Made by a program: the position numbers and the translations under genes. A stretch of DNA of 64,000 nt. It comes from Dyadobacter crusticola DSM 16708 (GTDB lineage Bacteria; Bacteroidota; Bacteroidia; Cytophagales; Spirosomataceae). The DNA lies in the NCBI RefSeq assembly GCF_000701505.1, contig NZ_JNJB01000001.1, positions 558,001-622,000 of the forward strand, read 5' to 3'. Positions 36,841 to 45,106 of the stretch are shown here, one piece after another (the stretch's first letter is position 1; every line of letters begins with the position of its first letter). The notes below the pieces were generated by a model. It saw only the letters and a list, made by a program, of their open reading frames with translations. It searched no databases and was not told the DNA's origin.

Positions 36841-37326
36841 TTACTTCCTGAATACTAATGTTGTTTTGAATGTCTGACCATCTTCTGTTTCTGATACAGA
36901 CCATTTCATTTCGTTTCCTTTCACTTCCAGATCAAACTCCTCAGTTTCTCCGTCTTCGGTTATCTGGATTTTATTACCGACCACTTTCCAGGTTGAGCCT
37001 GTGCCTGCTACGGGAGAATCGTCATCTTCGACACAGCCGGCCGGAACAGCACCGGTAACCTTTCCGTTGCCATTGAATGTAATCGTAGTTTGGGAAAGGC
37101 AGTTGTTACCCGCCAAAGCTTCATAGAAAGCCAGCATATCTGTAATCCCATTTACTGCCGGTTCAATTGTCATCGCCTTTATTTTCCATGAACCTTCCAC
37201 TTTGTTTTCATTTACAGGCTCATTTGGTTTTGGATCATTTGAATCGTCTTTACATGAGAACACACCGGCAACCAGTACAAGAGAGAGCAACAATGCAGAC
37301 AGATTTTTAAGAGACATTTTTTTCAT
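36841..37326 (-). CDS. Lipocalin-like domain lipoprotein
   Basis: 161 aa from the ATG at 37326, which gives a clean lipoprotein signal (VFSC, Cys25). After a short Asp/Pro/Asn linker the sequence has the lipocalin-like pattern common in Bacteroidota: VEGSWKIKAMTIEP, then beta strands such as TTITFNGNGKVTGAVP, TWKVVGNKIQITEDG and MKWSVSETEDG. Two cysteines (in NNCLS and AGCVED) could pair. The ligand is unknown. It follows the T9SS cargo gene by 101 bp on the same strand. Confidence 0.8.
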   Translation of the reverse strand: MKKMSLKNLSALLLSLVLVAGVFSCKDDSNDPKPNEPVNENKVEGSWKIKAMTIEPAVNGITDMLAFYEALAGNNCLSQTTITFNGNGKVTGAVPAGCVEDDDSPVAGTGSTWKVVGNKIQITEDGETEEFDLEVKGNEMKWSVSETEDGQTFKTTLVFRK

Positions 37327-37427
37327 GACTATTTGTTTTTGATTGTAAATAATCACGAAAGTATAAGGTGTAATGCGGGCAGAAAAGTTGTTTCGAGTAA
37401 GCGGGTGAGCTTTTGAGTAAGTGGTTT

Positions 37428-38468
37428 TCAACTGAAATTATCATTATTGCACAGCACTTTCAAGCGGGTCTTAACCAGCTGTCTATCGTTGTAATGGACA
37501 ATGTATATTCCGGCGGGAAGATCGTCAGGTATCCGCACCTGCACTGTACCATTTTTCAGACTTTCCGTTTTGACCGAAACCAACTTGCCGGAGGTGGAAA
37601 TCAGCCGAACCGTATTTATGTCAATATCCGGCGACCTGATCTGAAACATCCGACCCGTAACAGGATTCGGCATTATAATCGCTTTTGAAAAAAGCGCGCT
37701 ATTTTCCCCTTCTCTGATCAGAATGTCGTAAATACGGATTTTACCCAGCCCATTCCTGAACCTCAACTCGAAATTGGAAAGCTTGGTTGGGGAGAAAACG
37801 GAGCTGCCGGGATACCCCTTACTTCCGAGACTTACCGGCTCACCGTTCAGCCACAAATCGTAAGTACCGGGAACAACTGTACTTTCTGTCCCGCTTTCGG
37901 GGGCGCTGTAAATGAGATTCTTGTCTGCATTATTGAGCACCCAGGTCACCGTTACCTTCTCTCTTTTCGGAATCCACCGGCTTGTCTTTTGACTTTCAGA
38001 ATCTTTGATGCAAATCGAATCTTCTTTGAAATTGATCACGAACTTTGAAAACATAATTCCATTGCCCGGAAATGAATTGTTAACTGGGTTGAAATCTTCT
38101 CCCGCATAGAAATAGATTGCATTCACCTCCCCCGACTGCACCGACTCCGCAGCCAGTTTTACCTGAATAAACAATGTTTTCGGATTAGGTTGAAATGGTG
38201 TCGCCCGCATTGCACGAATGATCCCGCCGGTAGCAGAATCCTGCTGCGACCTCACAAACTCCACATAACCTCTGTGAAATTTGTGATACGAAAGCTGCGG
38301 TGCTGTGAGGATAATGTGACTGAACTGACCGGTGTCAGGAAGCGGATTAACCAGAGAAGTGGTTGTTGCAAAATCCTGGTGAAAGTAGGTGGTTTGGGCT
38401 TGGCTGATAGTAAAAACAGAAAGCACCAGGACTAGTGCTTTCTGTAACATGCTGTAAAGTGTTTGCAT
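37428..38468 (-). CDS. Secreted protein with T9SS C-terminal sorting domain
   Basis: 346 aa. A signal peptide (about 1-24, ending SQAQ) precedes a beta-rich domain without recognised catalytic motif. It reads like a concanavalin/jelly-roll fold: QTTYFHQDFATT, VEFVRSQQDSATGG, LFIQVKLAAESV, FELRFRNGLGKIRIYDILI. The last 75 residues are a Por secretion (T9SS type A) sorting domain: IIMPNPVTGRMFQI, VRLISTSGKLVS, PAGIYIVHYNDRQLVKTRLKVL. The CTD is followed by six extra residues (CNNDNFS region). It should cross the outer membrane through the type IX system and may be anchored to the surface. Function of the N-terminal part is unknown. Confidence 0.82.
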   Translation of the reverse strand: MQTLYSMLQKALVLVLSVFTISQAQTTYFHQDFATTTSLVNPLPDTGQFSHIILTAPQLSYHKFHRGYVEFVRSQQDSATGGIIRAMRATPFQPNPKTLFIQVKLAAESVQSGEVNAIYFYAGEDFNPVNNSFPGNGIMFSKFVINFKEDSICIKDSESQKTSRWIPKREKVTVTWVLNNADKNLIYSAPESGTESTVVPGTYDLWLNGEPVSLGSKGYPGSSVFSPTKLSNFELRFRNGLGKIRIYDILIREGENSALFSKAIIMPNPVTGRMFQIRSPDIDINTVRLISTSGKLVSVKTESLKNGTVQVRIPDDLPAGIYIVHYNDRQLVKTRLKVLCNNDNFS

Positions 38469-38600
38469 AAACTGGGCGTTTATGCTTTTAGACGCTACTA
38501 CTTTGTAATGGTAACTTTGTAGCCGATGCTATTTTTGAAAAATCTTGCATTAACTTTTTTCTCCATAAGCATTTCAATGGGGGTACCATTCAGGTTACAC

Positions 38601-39767
38601 CTATTTGGAGGCAGTAAGCTGCTTAATCAGGTCAGTTTCTTCCTTTTTGTAAGGTGTACCGTCTTTTCTGAAAATGTCGTGGAACCATAGTTCCGGTTCG
38701 CTGGTGTAAGTTTTTTTCCAGCTGTCCCAGGGATAGATTGTTTGGGATTTTCCGCTCACAAGCCCCCAATTGATTGCGCCTACGTTGTACTTCTTGGCAA
38801 CCGGCAATGATCCTTTGAAAAAGCTTCCGTTTCCACGCGACATATACTCGGTGCAAATCATTGGACGCCCGTACTGCTGCAACTGCTTAATGCGTTTTTC
38901 AAAATCTGCTGCATCTTCGTAATTGTGAAAAGTGACAATGTCTGATTGATCGATCATTACCTTTTCAATGGGTTTCAATGTTTCGTGAGAAGTCCAGTCT
39001 CCGTTCCAAACGCCGGCTGTAAGTGGCTGACTTGGATTTACCGAGCGCGCCCAGGCGAATGACTTTTCAAGAAGCGGCAGCACGTAGTCAACTTTATTCG
39101 GCAGTTCCACTTTTCCATAAGAGCTCGTATTTGGGTTATCGGGCTCATTCCAGATATCCCAGGCCAGAATGCGGTCGTCGTTTGCAAATGCTGTGACGGT
39201 TCCTTTTACATATCTTTCCAGCCGCGGATATTGCGTACTGTCTTTCAATGCTTCCAATCCCGGGCTTTGTACCCACCCGGAATTATGTACTCCCGGCTTA
39301 GGTGCACGTTGCTTTCCTAATTTCGGAAAAGGGTCCCAGCAGGAGTCGAAAAGCACGAACATCGGTTTGATCTTGTGCTTTTCCGCGATATCTAGGAATG
39401 TATCAAGGCGCTTCACAAAGCCGGCCGAATCTTCCTGGAACAAGAGATCGTGCAAGTAAACGCGCATTGTATTCATTCCGATTTCCTCTGCCCAACCCAG
39501 CTCTTTGTCAATTGTCGCCGTATCGAAAGAAGCCGCCTGGAACATTTCAAGCTGGTTGATCGCAGTGCTGGGCAGGAAGTCTGCCCCCACGAGCCAGCCT
39601 TGCCTGGCATACCAGTCATTGGCCTGTTGCTTAGACCAGATTTCCCGCGCAGACTGGCTACTGTCGGCGGCAGTAGTTTGTTCTTTATTTTCTTCTGCTT
39701 TTTTTGCGCAGCCAAAAGTGAGTAATGCGGCAAAAACTGCCAGGATCGTCGATTTAAATAATTTCAT
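38601..39767 (-). CDS. Clan GH-A (GH5-like) glycoside hydrolase lipoprotein
   Basis: 388 aa. Lipobox TFGC (Cys20). TIM-barrel glycosidase features: MNTMRVYLHD, MFVLFDSCWDPF, the acid/base Glu in ILAWDIWNEPDN (about residue 197), and the likely nucleophile Glu in MICTEYMSRGNG (about 305). Homologues are often labelled cellulase, xylanase or mannanase, but substrate assignment needs experiment. It would act in the periplasm or on the surface. The gene follows the GH43 gene by 15 bp, so the two form an operon that probably degrades one plant-type glycan. Confidence 0.87.
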   Translation of the reverse strand: MKLFKSTILAVFAALLTFGCAKKAEENKEQTTAADSSQSAREIWSKQQANDWYARQGWLVGADFLPSTAINQLEMFQAASFDTATIDKELGWAEEIGMNTMRVYLHDLLFQEDSAGFVKRLDTFLDIAEKHKIKPMFVLFDSCWDPFPKLGKQRAPKPGVHNSGWVQSPGLEALKDSTQYPRLERYVKGTVTAFANDDRILAWDIWNEPDNPNTSSYGKVELPNKVDYVLPLLEKSFAWARSVNPSQPLTAGVWNGDWTSHETLKPIEKVMIDQSDIVTFHNYEDAADFEKRIKQLQQYGRPMICTEYMSRGNGSFFKGSLPVAKKYNVGAINWGLVSGKSQTIYPWDSWKKTYTSEPELWFHDIFRKDGTPYKKEETDLIKQLTASK

Positions 39768-39782
39768 TTTTTGCTAAAAGGT

Positions 39783-40832
39783 TTATTTGAAAAAGGGCGC
39801 TTTCTTCTCAGAGTTACTTGGCTCCAAACCTGCAATTTCCGGCCATCCATTTGGCCATGTGAGTTTGTCGAGCATCAGCACCCTGCGATTCGCGCCTGTG
39901 GATACATGTGGTTTTTTCTTGTCAATGGCGTGGTATAGCAGCCAGTCGGTACCATTGTCGTCGGTAACAAACCTGGCATTGTGCCCGGGACCGGCGTATT
40001 GTTCGCTGGGATGGATCAGTAATGTACCTGCGCCGCGTTGCGTAAGTTCTTTTCCCTCTTTGTCAACATAAGGCCCCAGCGGGTTCTTCGATCTGCCAAC
40101 ACGAATGTTGTATTTGCTTTTGGCGCCATCGCAGCAGTTTTCTTTTGAGCCAAAGAAGTAGTAATACTCTCCTTTTTTCTGGATCATCACCGCTTCAAAG
40201 TCTCCGGCGGCAACCTTGATCTTCTGGGAAAGGTCCGGAACAGACTTCCCGTCCTTGCTCAATTCTACGCCATAAGTTCCCTGAGTTGCCGCATCGCTGA
40301 AACTACCCCAGAACACATATTTCTTATTGTCAATTTCCATATAAAACGGATCAATGGAATTGGGAACACCAACTTCTGAGCTCAGGAAAAGCTTGCCAGC
40401 GTCTGTAAATGGCCCGGCAGCTGAGTCCGAAACAGCGAGGCCGATACCAGGGTCGGCATCGCCCCAGGTTGAAAATGCATAGTACATGTGGTACTTACCA
40501 TCCACTTTCACGACTTCTGGCGCCCAGATCCCGCCTTTCTCTTTCCAGGCTGGTTTTTTGGTAAATGCATCTTTAACGTAGGTCCAATGCACCAGATTCT
40601 TCGATCTGATGACCGGCACTAAGCGTGCGCCATTTCCATCCCCCCAATTGTCCATTGTTCCGTAAGCATAAAACATGCCGTCGTCCGCCCTCACCACAGT
40701 GGGATCGGCGAGAATAGGTTCAAAAACCGGGTTTTTGTAGGATAGCTCTGTTGTCGTCGCAGTCTGCGAAAAAGCCTCAGCGAACGTCGACAAAATCATG
40801 GTGGCAGCCAGGAGTTTTTTGTAGAGCGTCAT
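39783..40832 (-). CDS. Glycoside hydrolase family 43 protein
   Basis: 349 aa with a signal peptide (about 1-22, ending AFSQ). Five-bladed propeller family. The catalytic base Asp is in EPILADPTVVRADDG (about residue 43), the modulating Asp in GVPNSIDPFYMEID (about 155), and the acid Glu in AAGDFEAVMIQKKGE (about 212). GH43 enzymes release arabinose or xylose from arabinoxylan, arabinan and similar glycans. It is paired with the GH-A enzyme downstream. An xylA gene lies about 14 kb away, which would suit use of released pentoses. Confidence 0.88.
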   Translation of the reverse strand: MTLYKKLLAATMILSTFAEAFSQTATTTELSYKNPVFEPILADPTVVRADDGMFYAYGTMDNWGDGNGARLVPVIRSKNLVHWTYVKDAFTKKPAWKEKGGIWAPEVVKVDGKYHMYYAFSTWGDADPGIGLAVSDSAAGPFTDAGKLFLSSEVGVPNSIDPFYMEIDNKKYVFWGSFSDAATQGTYGVELSKDGKSVPDLSQKIKVAAGDFEAVMIQKKGEYYYFFGSKENCCDGAKSKYNIRVGRSKNPLGPYVDKEGKELTQRGAGTLLIHPSEQYAGPGHNARFVTDDNGTDWLLYHAIDKKKPHVSTGANRRVLMLDKLTWPNGWPEIAGLEPSNSEKKAPFFK

Positions 40833-40868
40833 TAAATAATTTGATTTGTGAATAAACTAAAAAGACAA

Positions 40869-40897
40869 AAAGCGCAGAATCGTCGATTCTACGCTTT
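40869..40897 (-). terminator. Intrinsic terminator of the Rpn-family gene
   Basis: A stem of 6 + 7 pairs with one mismatch (AAAGCG-c-AGAATCG and partner), followed on the minus strand by TTTTTGTCTTTT. It lies about 20 bp after the Rpn-family stop. Confidence 0.75.
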
Positions 40898-40916
40898 AAT
40901 GCAATATAAATAAGAT

Positions 40917-41891
40917 TTACAGAGAACCTTCCGACTTGATTTGCTGAACTAGCTCCGCATCAACACCCACAAGGCCGGCGATTTTTGCGTCGTCAAAAGA
41001 AGTCTCTTTAAGTAAGTTCTTTATGAATTCAACATTTCTTTCATTTCTACCCTCATTAATTCCTTCATTTCTTCCCTCTATCCTTCCTTCGTTCCAGCCC
41101 TCCTGTTTTCCTTCAGTCCATCCTTTTTCTCTCGCCTCTTGCTTTCTAATCTGCAGATACAATTCGTCAATTCCCATAGTGCTGCGTGGATTTGTAGTGA
41201 TCGTACTTATTTCACGTTCAAAGATCTGGTCTAAGTTTTCATCATCGAACCTGATATAAAGTTTCAGAAATTTCATCAGCTTTCCAATTTTCTTCTTCGG
41301 AATTTGCATCGCGAATAATCTCCTGGCTAACGTGATTTTCAGTGAGAGTAAATCTTCTTTTTCAAGCGTCTTGCCCCGCATTGCGGATTTGACTACCAAG
41401 ATAACCTGCGCAAAAGGATTTGCACTTTTCAGCAAATGTTCTTCCGACTGATCCAGTACCTTGAATGCATTAAACCGAAAAGTCAAGCGGGTTCCTAAAA
41501 AGTCTTGTTCAAATTTATCCGGAAGAAAAGCAGCGTTTTCGTCTGTCAAAATAGCGAATGCAGTGATGCGGCGCCGGTAGTTGTCCCAGATCCTGTAATA
41601 GTAAGTAAACATCCGCTCTGCAAAAGTCCTGTCTGCATAGCCCTGAACTTCTATATGAACCAGGATCCATTCTTCATTCCCGTCGAGCAAAAATACCTTT
41701 ACCAGCTTGTCCACAAATTTGACCCCGCTAATGCAATCATCTACCGGAAAGAGCTGTTCGAGCTCTTTATCCAGGTATTGAAAGCCCTTGCTGAAATCGA
41801 ATATTGAAAGACAGTCAGGAAAGAAGAAAATCAGGAAGTCTTCAAAAGTATCTTCCAGGATTGATTTCCAGAGTATATCGTTGGTGTACAC
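40917..41891 (-). CDS. Rpn-family PD-(D/E)XK nuclease / transposase-like protein
   Basis: 324 aa starting at a GTG (41891). No ATG occurs in the first 110 residues, and the N-terminus YTNDILWKSILEDTFEDFL matches the family. The nuclease core is visible in KFVDKLVKVFLLDG and WILVHIEVQGYAD (E-x-Q, about residue 83), the pattern of Rpn/YhgA-type recombination-promoting nucleases. The C-terminal part has Gly-Glu-Asn-rich repeats (about 270-300). Such genes are widespread in multiple copies and variable in length. The GTG directly follows the T-tract of the serC terminator, so it must use its own promoter or read-through. Confidence 0.85.
   Translation of the reverse strand: MYTNDILWKSILEDTFEDFLIFFFPDCLSIFDFSKGFQYLDKELEQLFPVDDCISGVKFVDKLVKVFLLDGNEEWILVHIEVQGYADRTFAERMFTYYYRIWDNYRRRITAFAILTDENAAFLPDKFEQDFLGTRLTFRFNAFKVLDQSEEHLLKSANPFAQVILVVKSAMRGKTLEKEDLLSLKITLARRLFAMQIPKKKIGKLMKFLKLYIRFDDENLDQIFEREISTITTNPRSTMGIDELYLQIRKQEAREKGWTEGKQEGWNEGRIEGRNEGINEGRNERNVEFIKNLLKETSFDDAKIAGLVGVDAELVQQIKSEGSL
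41015..41120 (-). repeat. In-frame degenerate repeats in the Rpn-family gene
   Basis: Degenerate 12-bp units encode the series EGWNEGRIEGRNEGINEGRN. The DNA is strongly purine-rich on the coding strand. Unit loss or gain would keep the frame. Confidence 0.75.
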
Positions 41892-41935
41892 AAAAAAAGC
41901 GCTTGTTTGACTATTAGACGTTCAAACAAGCGCTT
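41892..41935 (-). terminator. Intrinsic terminator of the serine operon
   Basis: A 14-bp perfect stem (AAGCGCTTGTTTGA and its complement, 41897-41935) with an 11-base loop, followed on the minus strand by seven T ending exactly at the GTG of the Rpn-family gene. Confidence 0.88.
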
Positions 41936-41953
41936 CGTCACAAAATAAGATAC

Positions 41954-43027
41954 CTACAATTTGCCTAGTTCATGAAGAAGCCTGTCAACTTCTTCCGCTG
42001 ATGTAGCCGGAAAGTTTGCGATACGCAGCTGAGAGGCCTTGAACTCTCCATATCCGCTGCCAATTACCATTCCTTTTTCTTTTACATTTTTGATAATGTC
42101 GGCCGAAGGAAGCTCTGTGTCAGTCACGATAACTGTTTGTGAGCGATACGCTTTTTCTTTCACAAATGCCGAAAAGCCAGCTGTTTTCTCTATAAACTTA
42201 TAAATCGAGGCGGCTTTCTGTTCAGTTTGCTTGCGCATTGTTTGCGCACCTATCTGATTGAACTCCTCTGCAATTTTTCCTAACAAATATATCCCCATTA
42301 CGTTCGGGGTCGCAGGCGTTTCATTGTTCTGAGCATTTTTCCAAAGCGTGGGCAAATCGTTGTGTGCGCCTATTGAGTATTGATTCTTGATGCTCTTTGC
42401 CTTTGCGAGGCATTTTTCGCTAACGATCCAAACACCGAGTCCCGCCGGCAGACCGAATGCTTTTTGGACGGAAAAGAATGCAGTATCGATCAATGCATAA
42501 TCCAGGTCCGGGTAAGGTGCAGAGGATACAATATCCACAGCAATGAATTTGCCAGGATTTTTCTGCTTCAATTTGTGGATTTCAGCAACAGGCATTTGAA
42601 CCCCCGAGCTGGTTTCATTGTGCGTTACACAAATGAGCTCGGCATACTCAGGCACCTCGATCTCCGCAGCTGAAAACCCGCTTCCCATCGGCTTCTCGAA
42701 CTTGTGCGCGTACTTGTTCAGCGCATTGGAATAATCGTAAAACTTTTTTGAAAAAGAACCATTTACTAAATGGAAACTTTCCAGTTCCACGCAGCCGAAA
42801 AGGATTCTTTCCCAGGCTTCCGAAGCAGATCCAAGAAAAAGGATCGCATGCGAGTCAGGTACATTCAGTAAAGTCCGCAGCTGATCAACGGTGAATTTAT
42901 GTAAATCGCGGTACTGCTGACTTCTGTGACTTATCGATCCAAGCTGATTGGAAACAAAAGTCTGCAGGTGCTTTTCAAATGTAGGATAAAGCTGGGCCGG
43001 CCCAGGGGTAAAGAAGGTTAGCGACAT
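41954..43027 (-). CDS. serC: Phosphoserine aminotransferase-like class V aminotransferase
   Basis: 357 aa PLP enzyme. It begins LTFFTPGPAQLYP, has THNETSSGVQMP (substrate-region Asn/Glu), VDIVSSAPYPDLDY (Asp contacting the PLP ring), and the Schiff-base Lys in FSVQKAFGLPAG (about residue 188). It should convert 3-phosphohydroxypyruvate to phosphoserine with glutamate. SerC-type enzymes can also serve vitamin B6 synthesis. The assignment over other class V aminotransferases rests on the sequence and on the serB-serA fusion gene 20 bp upstream. Confidence 0.9.
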   Translation of the reverse strand: MSLTFFTPGPAQLYPTFEKHLQTFVSNQLGSISHRSQQYRDLHKFTVDQLRTLLNVPDSHAILFLGSASEAWERILFGCVELESFHLVNGSFSKKFYDYSNALNKYAHKFEKPMGSGFSAAEIEVPEYAELICVTHNETSSGVQMPVAEIHKLKQKNPGKFIAVDIVSSAPYPDLDYALIDTAFFSVQKAFGLPAGLGVWIVSEKCLAKAKSIKNQYSIGAHNDLPTLWKNAQNNETPATPNVMGIYLLGKIAEEFNQIGAQTMRKQTEQKAASIYKFIEKTAGFSAFVKEKAYRSQTVIVTDTELPSADIIKNVKEKGMVIGSGYGEFKASQLRIANFPATSAEEVDRLLHELGKL

Positions 43028-43047
43028 GGTGTTGGATAAATGTATTT

Positions 43048-44955
43048 TCAGTAAAGCATCCGGAACCGGATCGTACCTTCAAGTTCTTTCACTTCCTGAA
43101 TGAATTCCTCCGTATATCCTTTTTCGATATCCACAATTACATAGCCGATATGTTCATTCGTTTTCAGATACTGGCCAGTAATGTTGATATTGTTTTTACC
43201 AAAAATATGGTTCAGCTTGGCTAGAACACCCGGTACATTGGCGTGGATGTGCAGCAACCTGTGCGAATCTTTCAGCTTGGGCAATTGTACTTCCGGGAAA
43301 TTAACACTTCCGTAGGAACTACCATTATTCATAAATTCAAGCAGTTTGGAAGGTACAAAGTGCCCGATATTTTCCTGCGCTTCCTCTGTGCTTCCGCCGA
43401 TATGCGGGGTCAGGATCACATTTGGCAAGCCCAGCAGCTCGCTTTCAAATAGCTCATCGTTGGTTTTTGGTTCTTTCGGGAAAACGTCAACACCGGCGCC
43501 GGCTACTTTCCCGCTTTTTACAGCGTCAGCCAGGGCTTGTATATCCACAACGTGCCCGCGTGACAGGTTCAGGAAAATGACGCCTTTTTTCATCAGGTCA
43601 AACTCGCGCTTACCGATCAGGTTTGTATTCTCTTTCCGTCCGTCTACGTGCATACTGATCACGTCGGCAATGGAAAGCAGTTCTTCAAGCGAGTTCAATT
43701 TTTTAGCATTTCCGATAGAAAGCTTCTCCACTTCATCGTAGAAATAAACCTCCATTCCCAGTGCCTCAGCTACAACAGACAACTGAGTACCAATGCTGCC
43801 GTAACCTACCATTCCGAGTTTCTTTCCGCGGATTTCGAAACTTCCATTTGCTGATTTGTCCCAGATTCCCTGGTGCAGCTGGTTGCTTTTCCCAACTATA
43901 TTCCGGATCAGCAGGATCATTTCACCAACTGCCAGCTCTACTACAGAGCGGGTGTTGCTGTAAGGTGCATTAAAAACCGCAATCCCTTTTTTTGCCGCTT
44001 CTTCCAGATCAATCTGGTTGGTACCGATACAGAACGCACCAATCGCCATCAGCCGGTTTGCATTGTCAAGAACGCGCTTTGTAATATTTGTTTTGGAACG
44101 AATCCCGATAATCGACACATCTTTAATCCGCTCGCAAAGCTCATCTTCATCCAATGCGCCTTTCACAAACTCTACACTAAAACCTTCTTCTTTAAAAGCG
44201 CGTAGTGCGGCCGGATGCACATTTTCCAGCAACAATACTTTAATGCGGCTTTTTGGATAAGACTGGCTTCTGCTCAGCTTATTATCGTACAGGAAATCGT
44301 CAAATGAAGTCGCAATGTGGTCCGCGACAGCTGTAACGCGCGGCCGCTCTATATTTTCGGTAAATGCATAAAAACGATTTGCAAGACCGGATGCTTTCAA
44401 TTCATAATCTGTATAGCCATCACCGATAGCATAAACGTCGCCCGGCAAATTCAATGCAGATAATACTTTTATTTTTCCTCCGTCAGTCGACAGCTCATTC
44501 TCTTCATCTATTCCAATGATATTTCCCTCTTCATCAAACACGAATTCATTGGCATAAACATGATCCGCGCGGATGCCCAGCTCGGTTGCCACGGGAACGA
44601 TAAACTCCTTAAATCCGCTTGATACAATGTAAATCTGCTCCGAATTCTCCGTCAAGAAGTGCGCATTCCGCTTAAACGAATCCGAAACCTTTGTTTTAAG
44701 AAGGTTAATTAATTCACCGATATGCGAGCGGTTTGCTTTCAGCAAGGCAATGCGCTGACGAAGTCCCTCTGCAAACGACATTTCGCCATTCATTCCTTTG
44801 TTCGTGAGATCTATAATCTTCTGAACAACCTGATCTTTTTCAGGATGCCCGTTCAATGCGATCGCTGCAAGTTCGTCAAGCCCTTCAACTTTCGTAAAGG
44901 TGCTGTCAAAATCAATGATAATGTACGGTAGCGGATTGAGTGTTAATGTGGACAT
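43048..44955 (-). CDS. Fused phosphoserine phosphatase / D-3-phosphoglycerate dehydrogenase
   Basis: 635 aa. Residues about 1-210 are a HAD phosphatase of the SerB type: IIDFDSTFTKVEGLDELA (Asp15 and Asp17), VSSGFKEFI, and the metal-binding GDGYTDYELKASG (about 178). Residues about 235-635 are a SerA of the E. coli type: GAFCIGTNQIDLEEAAKKGI, NAD-binding VGYGSIGTQLS (about 382), catalytic Arg in NLSRGHVVD (about 464), and His in LTPHIGGSTEEAQ (about 515). A C-terminal ACT domain (about 565-635) suggests serine feedback. With serC downstream, the two genes encode all three steps from 3-phosphoglycerate to serine. No frameshift is needed; the frame is open throughout. Confidence 0.94.
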   Translation of the reverse strand: MSTLTLNPLPYIIIDFDSTFTKVEGLDELAAIALNGHPEKDQVVQKIIDLTNKGMNGEMSFAEGLRQRIALLKANRSHIGELINLLKTKVSDSFKRNAHFLTENSEQIYIVSSGFKEFIVPVATELGIRADHVYANEFVFDEEGNIIGIDEENELSTDGGKIKVLSALNLPGDVYAIGDGYTDYELKASGLANRFYAFTENIERPRVTAVADHIATSFDDFLYDNKLSRSQSYPKSRIKVLLLENVHPAALRAFKEEGFSVEFVKGALDEDELCERIKDVSIIGIRSKTNITKRVLDNANRLMAIGAFCIGTNQIDLEEAAKKGIAVFNAPYSNTRSVVELAVGEMILLIRNIVGKSNQLHQGIWDKSANGSFEIRGKKLGMVGYGSIGTQLSVVAEALGMEVYFYDEVEKLSIGNAKKLNSLEELLSIADVISMHVDGRKENTNLIGKREFDLMKKGVIFLNLSRGHVVDIQALADAVKSGKVAGAGVDVFPKEPKTNDELFESELLGLPNVILTPHIGGSTEEAQENIGHFVPSKLLEFMNNGSSYGSVNFPEVQLPKLKDSHRLLHIHANVPGVLAKLNHIFGKNNINITGQYLKTNEHIGYVIVDIEKGYTEEFIQEVKELEGTIRFRMLY

Positions 44956-45019
44956 GAAGCAGGGAATAACTGGATAATAATCGGGTCAAAAAGAAATACC
45001 TGTGTAAGGCTCCGGGCCG

Positions 45020-45027
45020 CAAAATTA
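45020..45027 (-). promoter_or_regulatory. Possible -7 element of the serine operon
   Basis: On the minus strand TAATTTTG matches TAnnTTTG exactly, 65 bp before the start codon of the fusion gene. No TTG is found at the expected distance upstream, so the call is weak. Confidence 0.35.
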
Positions 45028-45106
45028 CGAATCATATTAGATATGACGCTAACAAAATAATGATTCGAACAGTTTAAAATCAAAGATGCGTTTGCCCCGG
45101 CCACAT

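Noticed and set aside
36698..36904. 69-residue N-terminal extension of the MFS transporter
   Set aside because: It would overlap the lipocalin-like gene, covers a hairpin, and lacks MFS character before the ATG at 36697.
40917..41891. Active insertion sequence carrying the Rpn-family gene
   Set aside because: No terminal inverted repeats or target duplications are visible; the inverted repeats at both ends are unrelated terminators.
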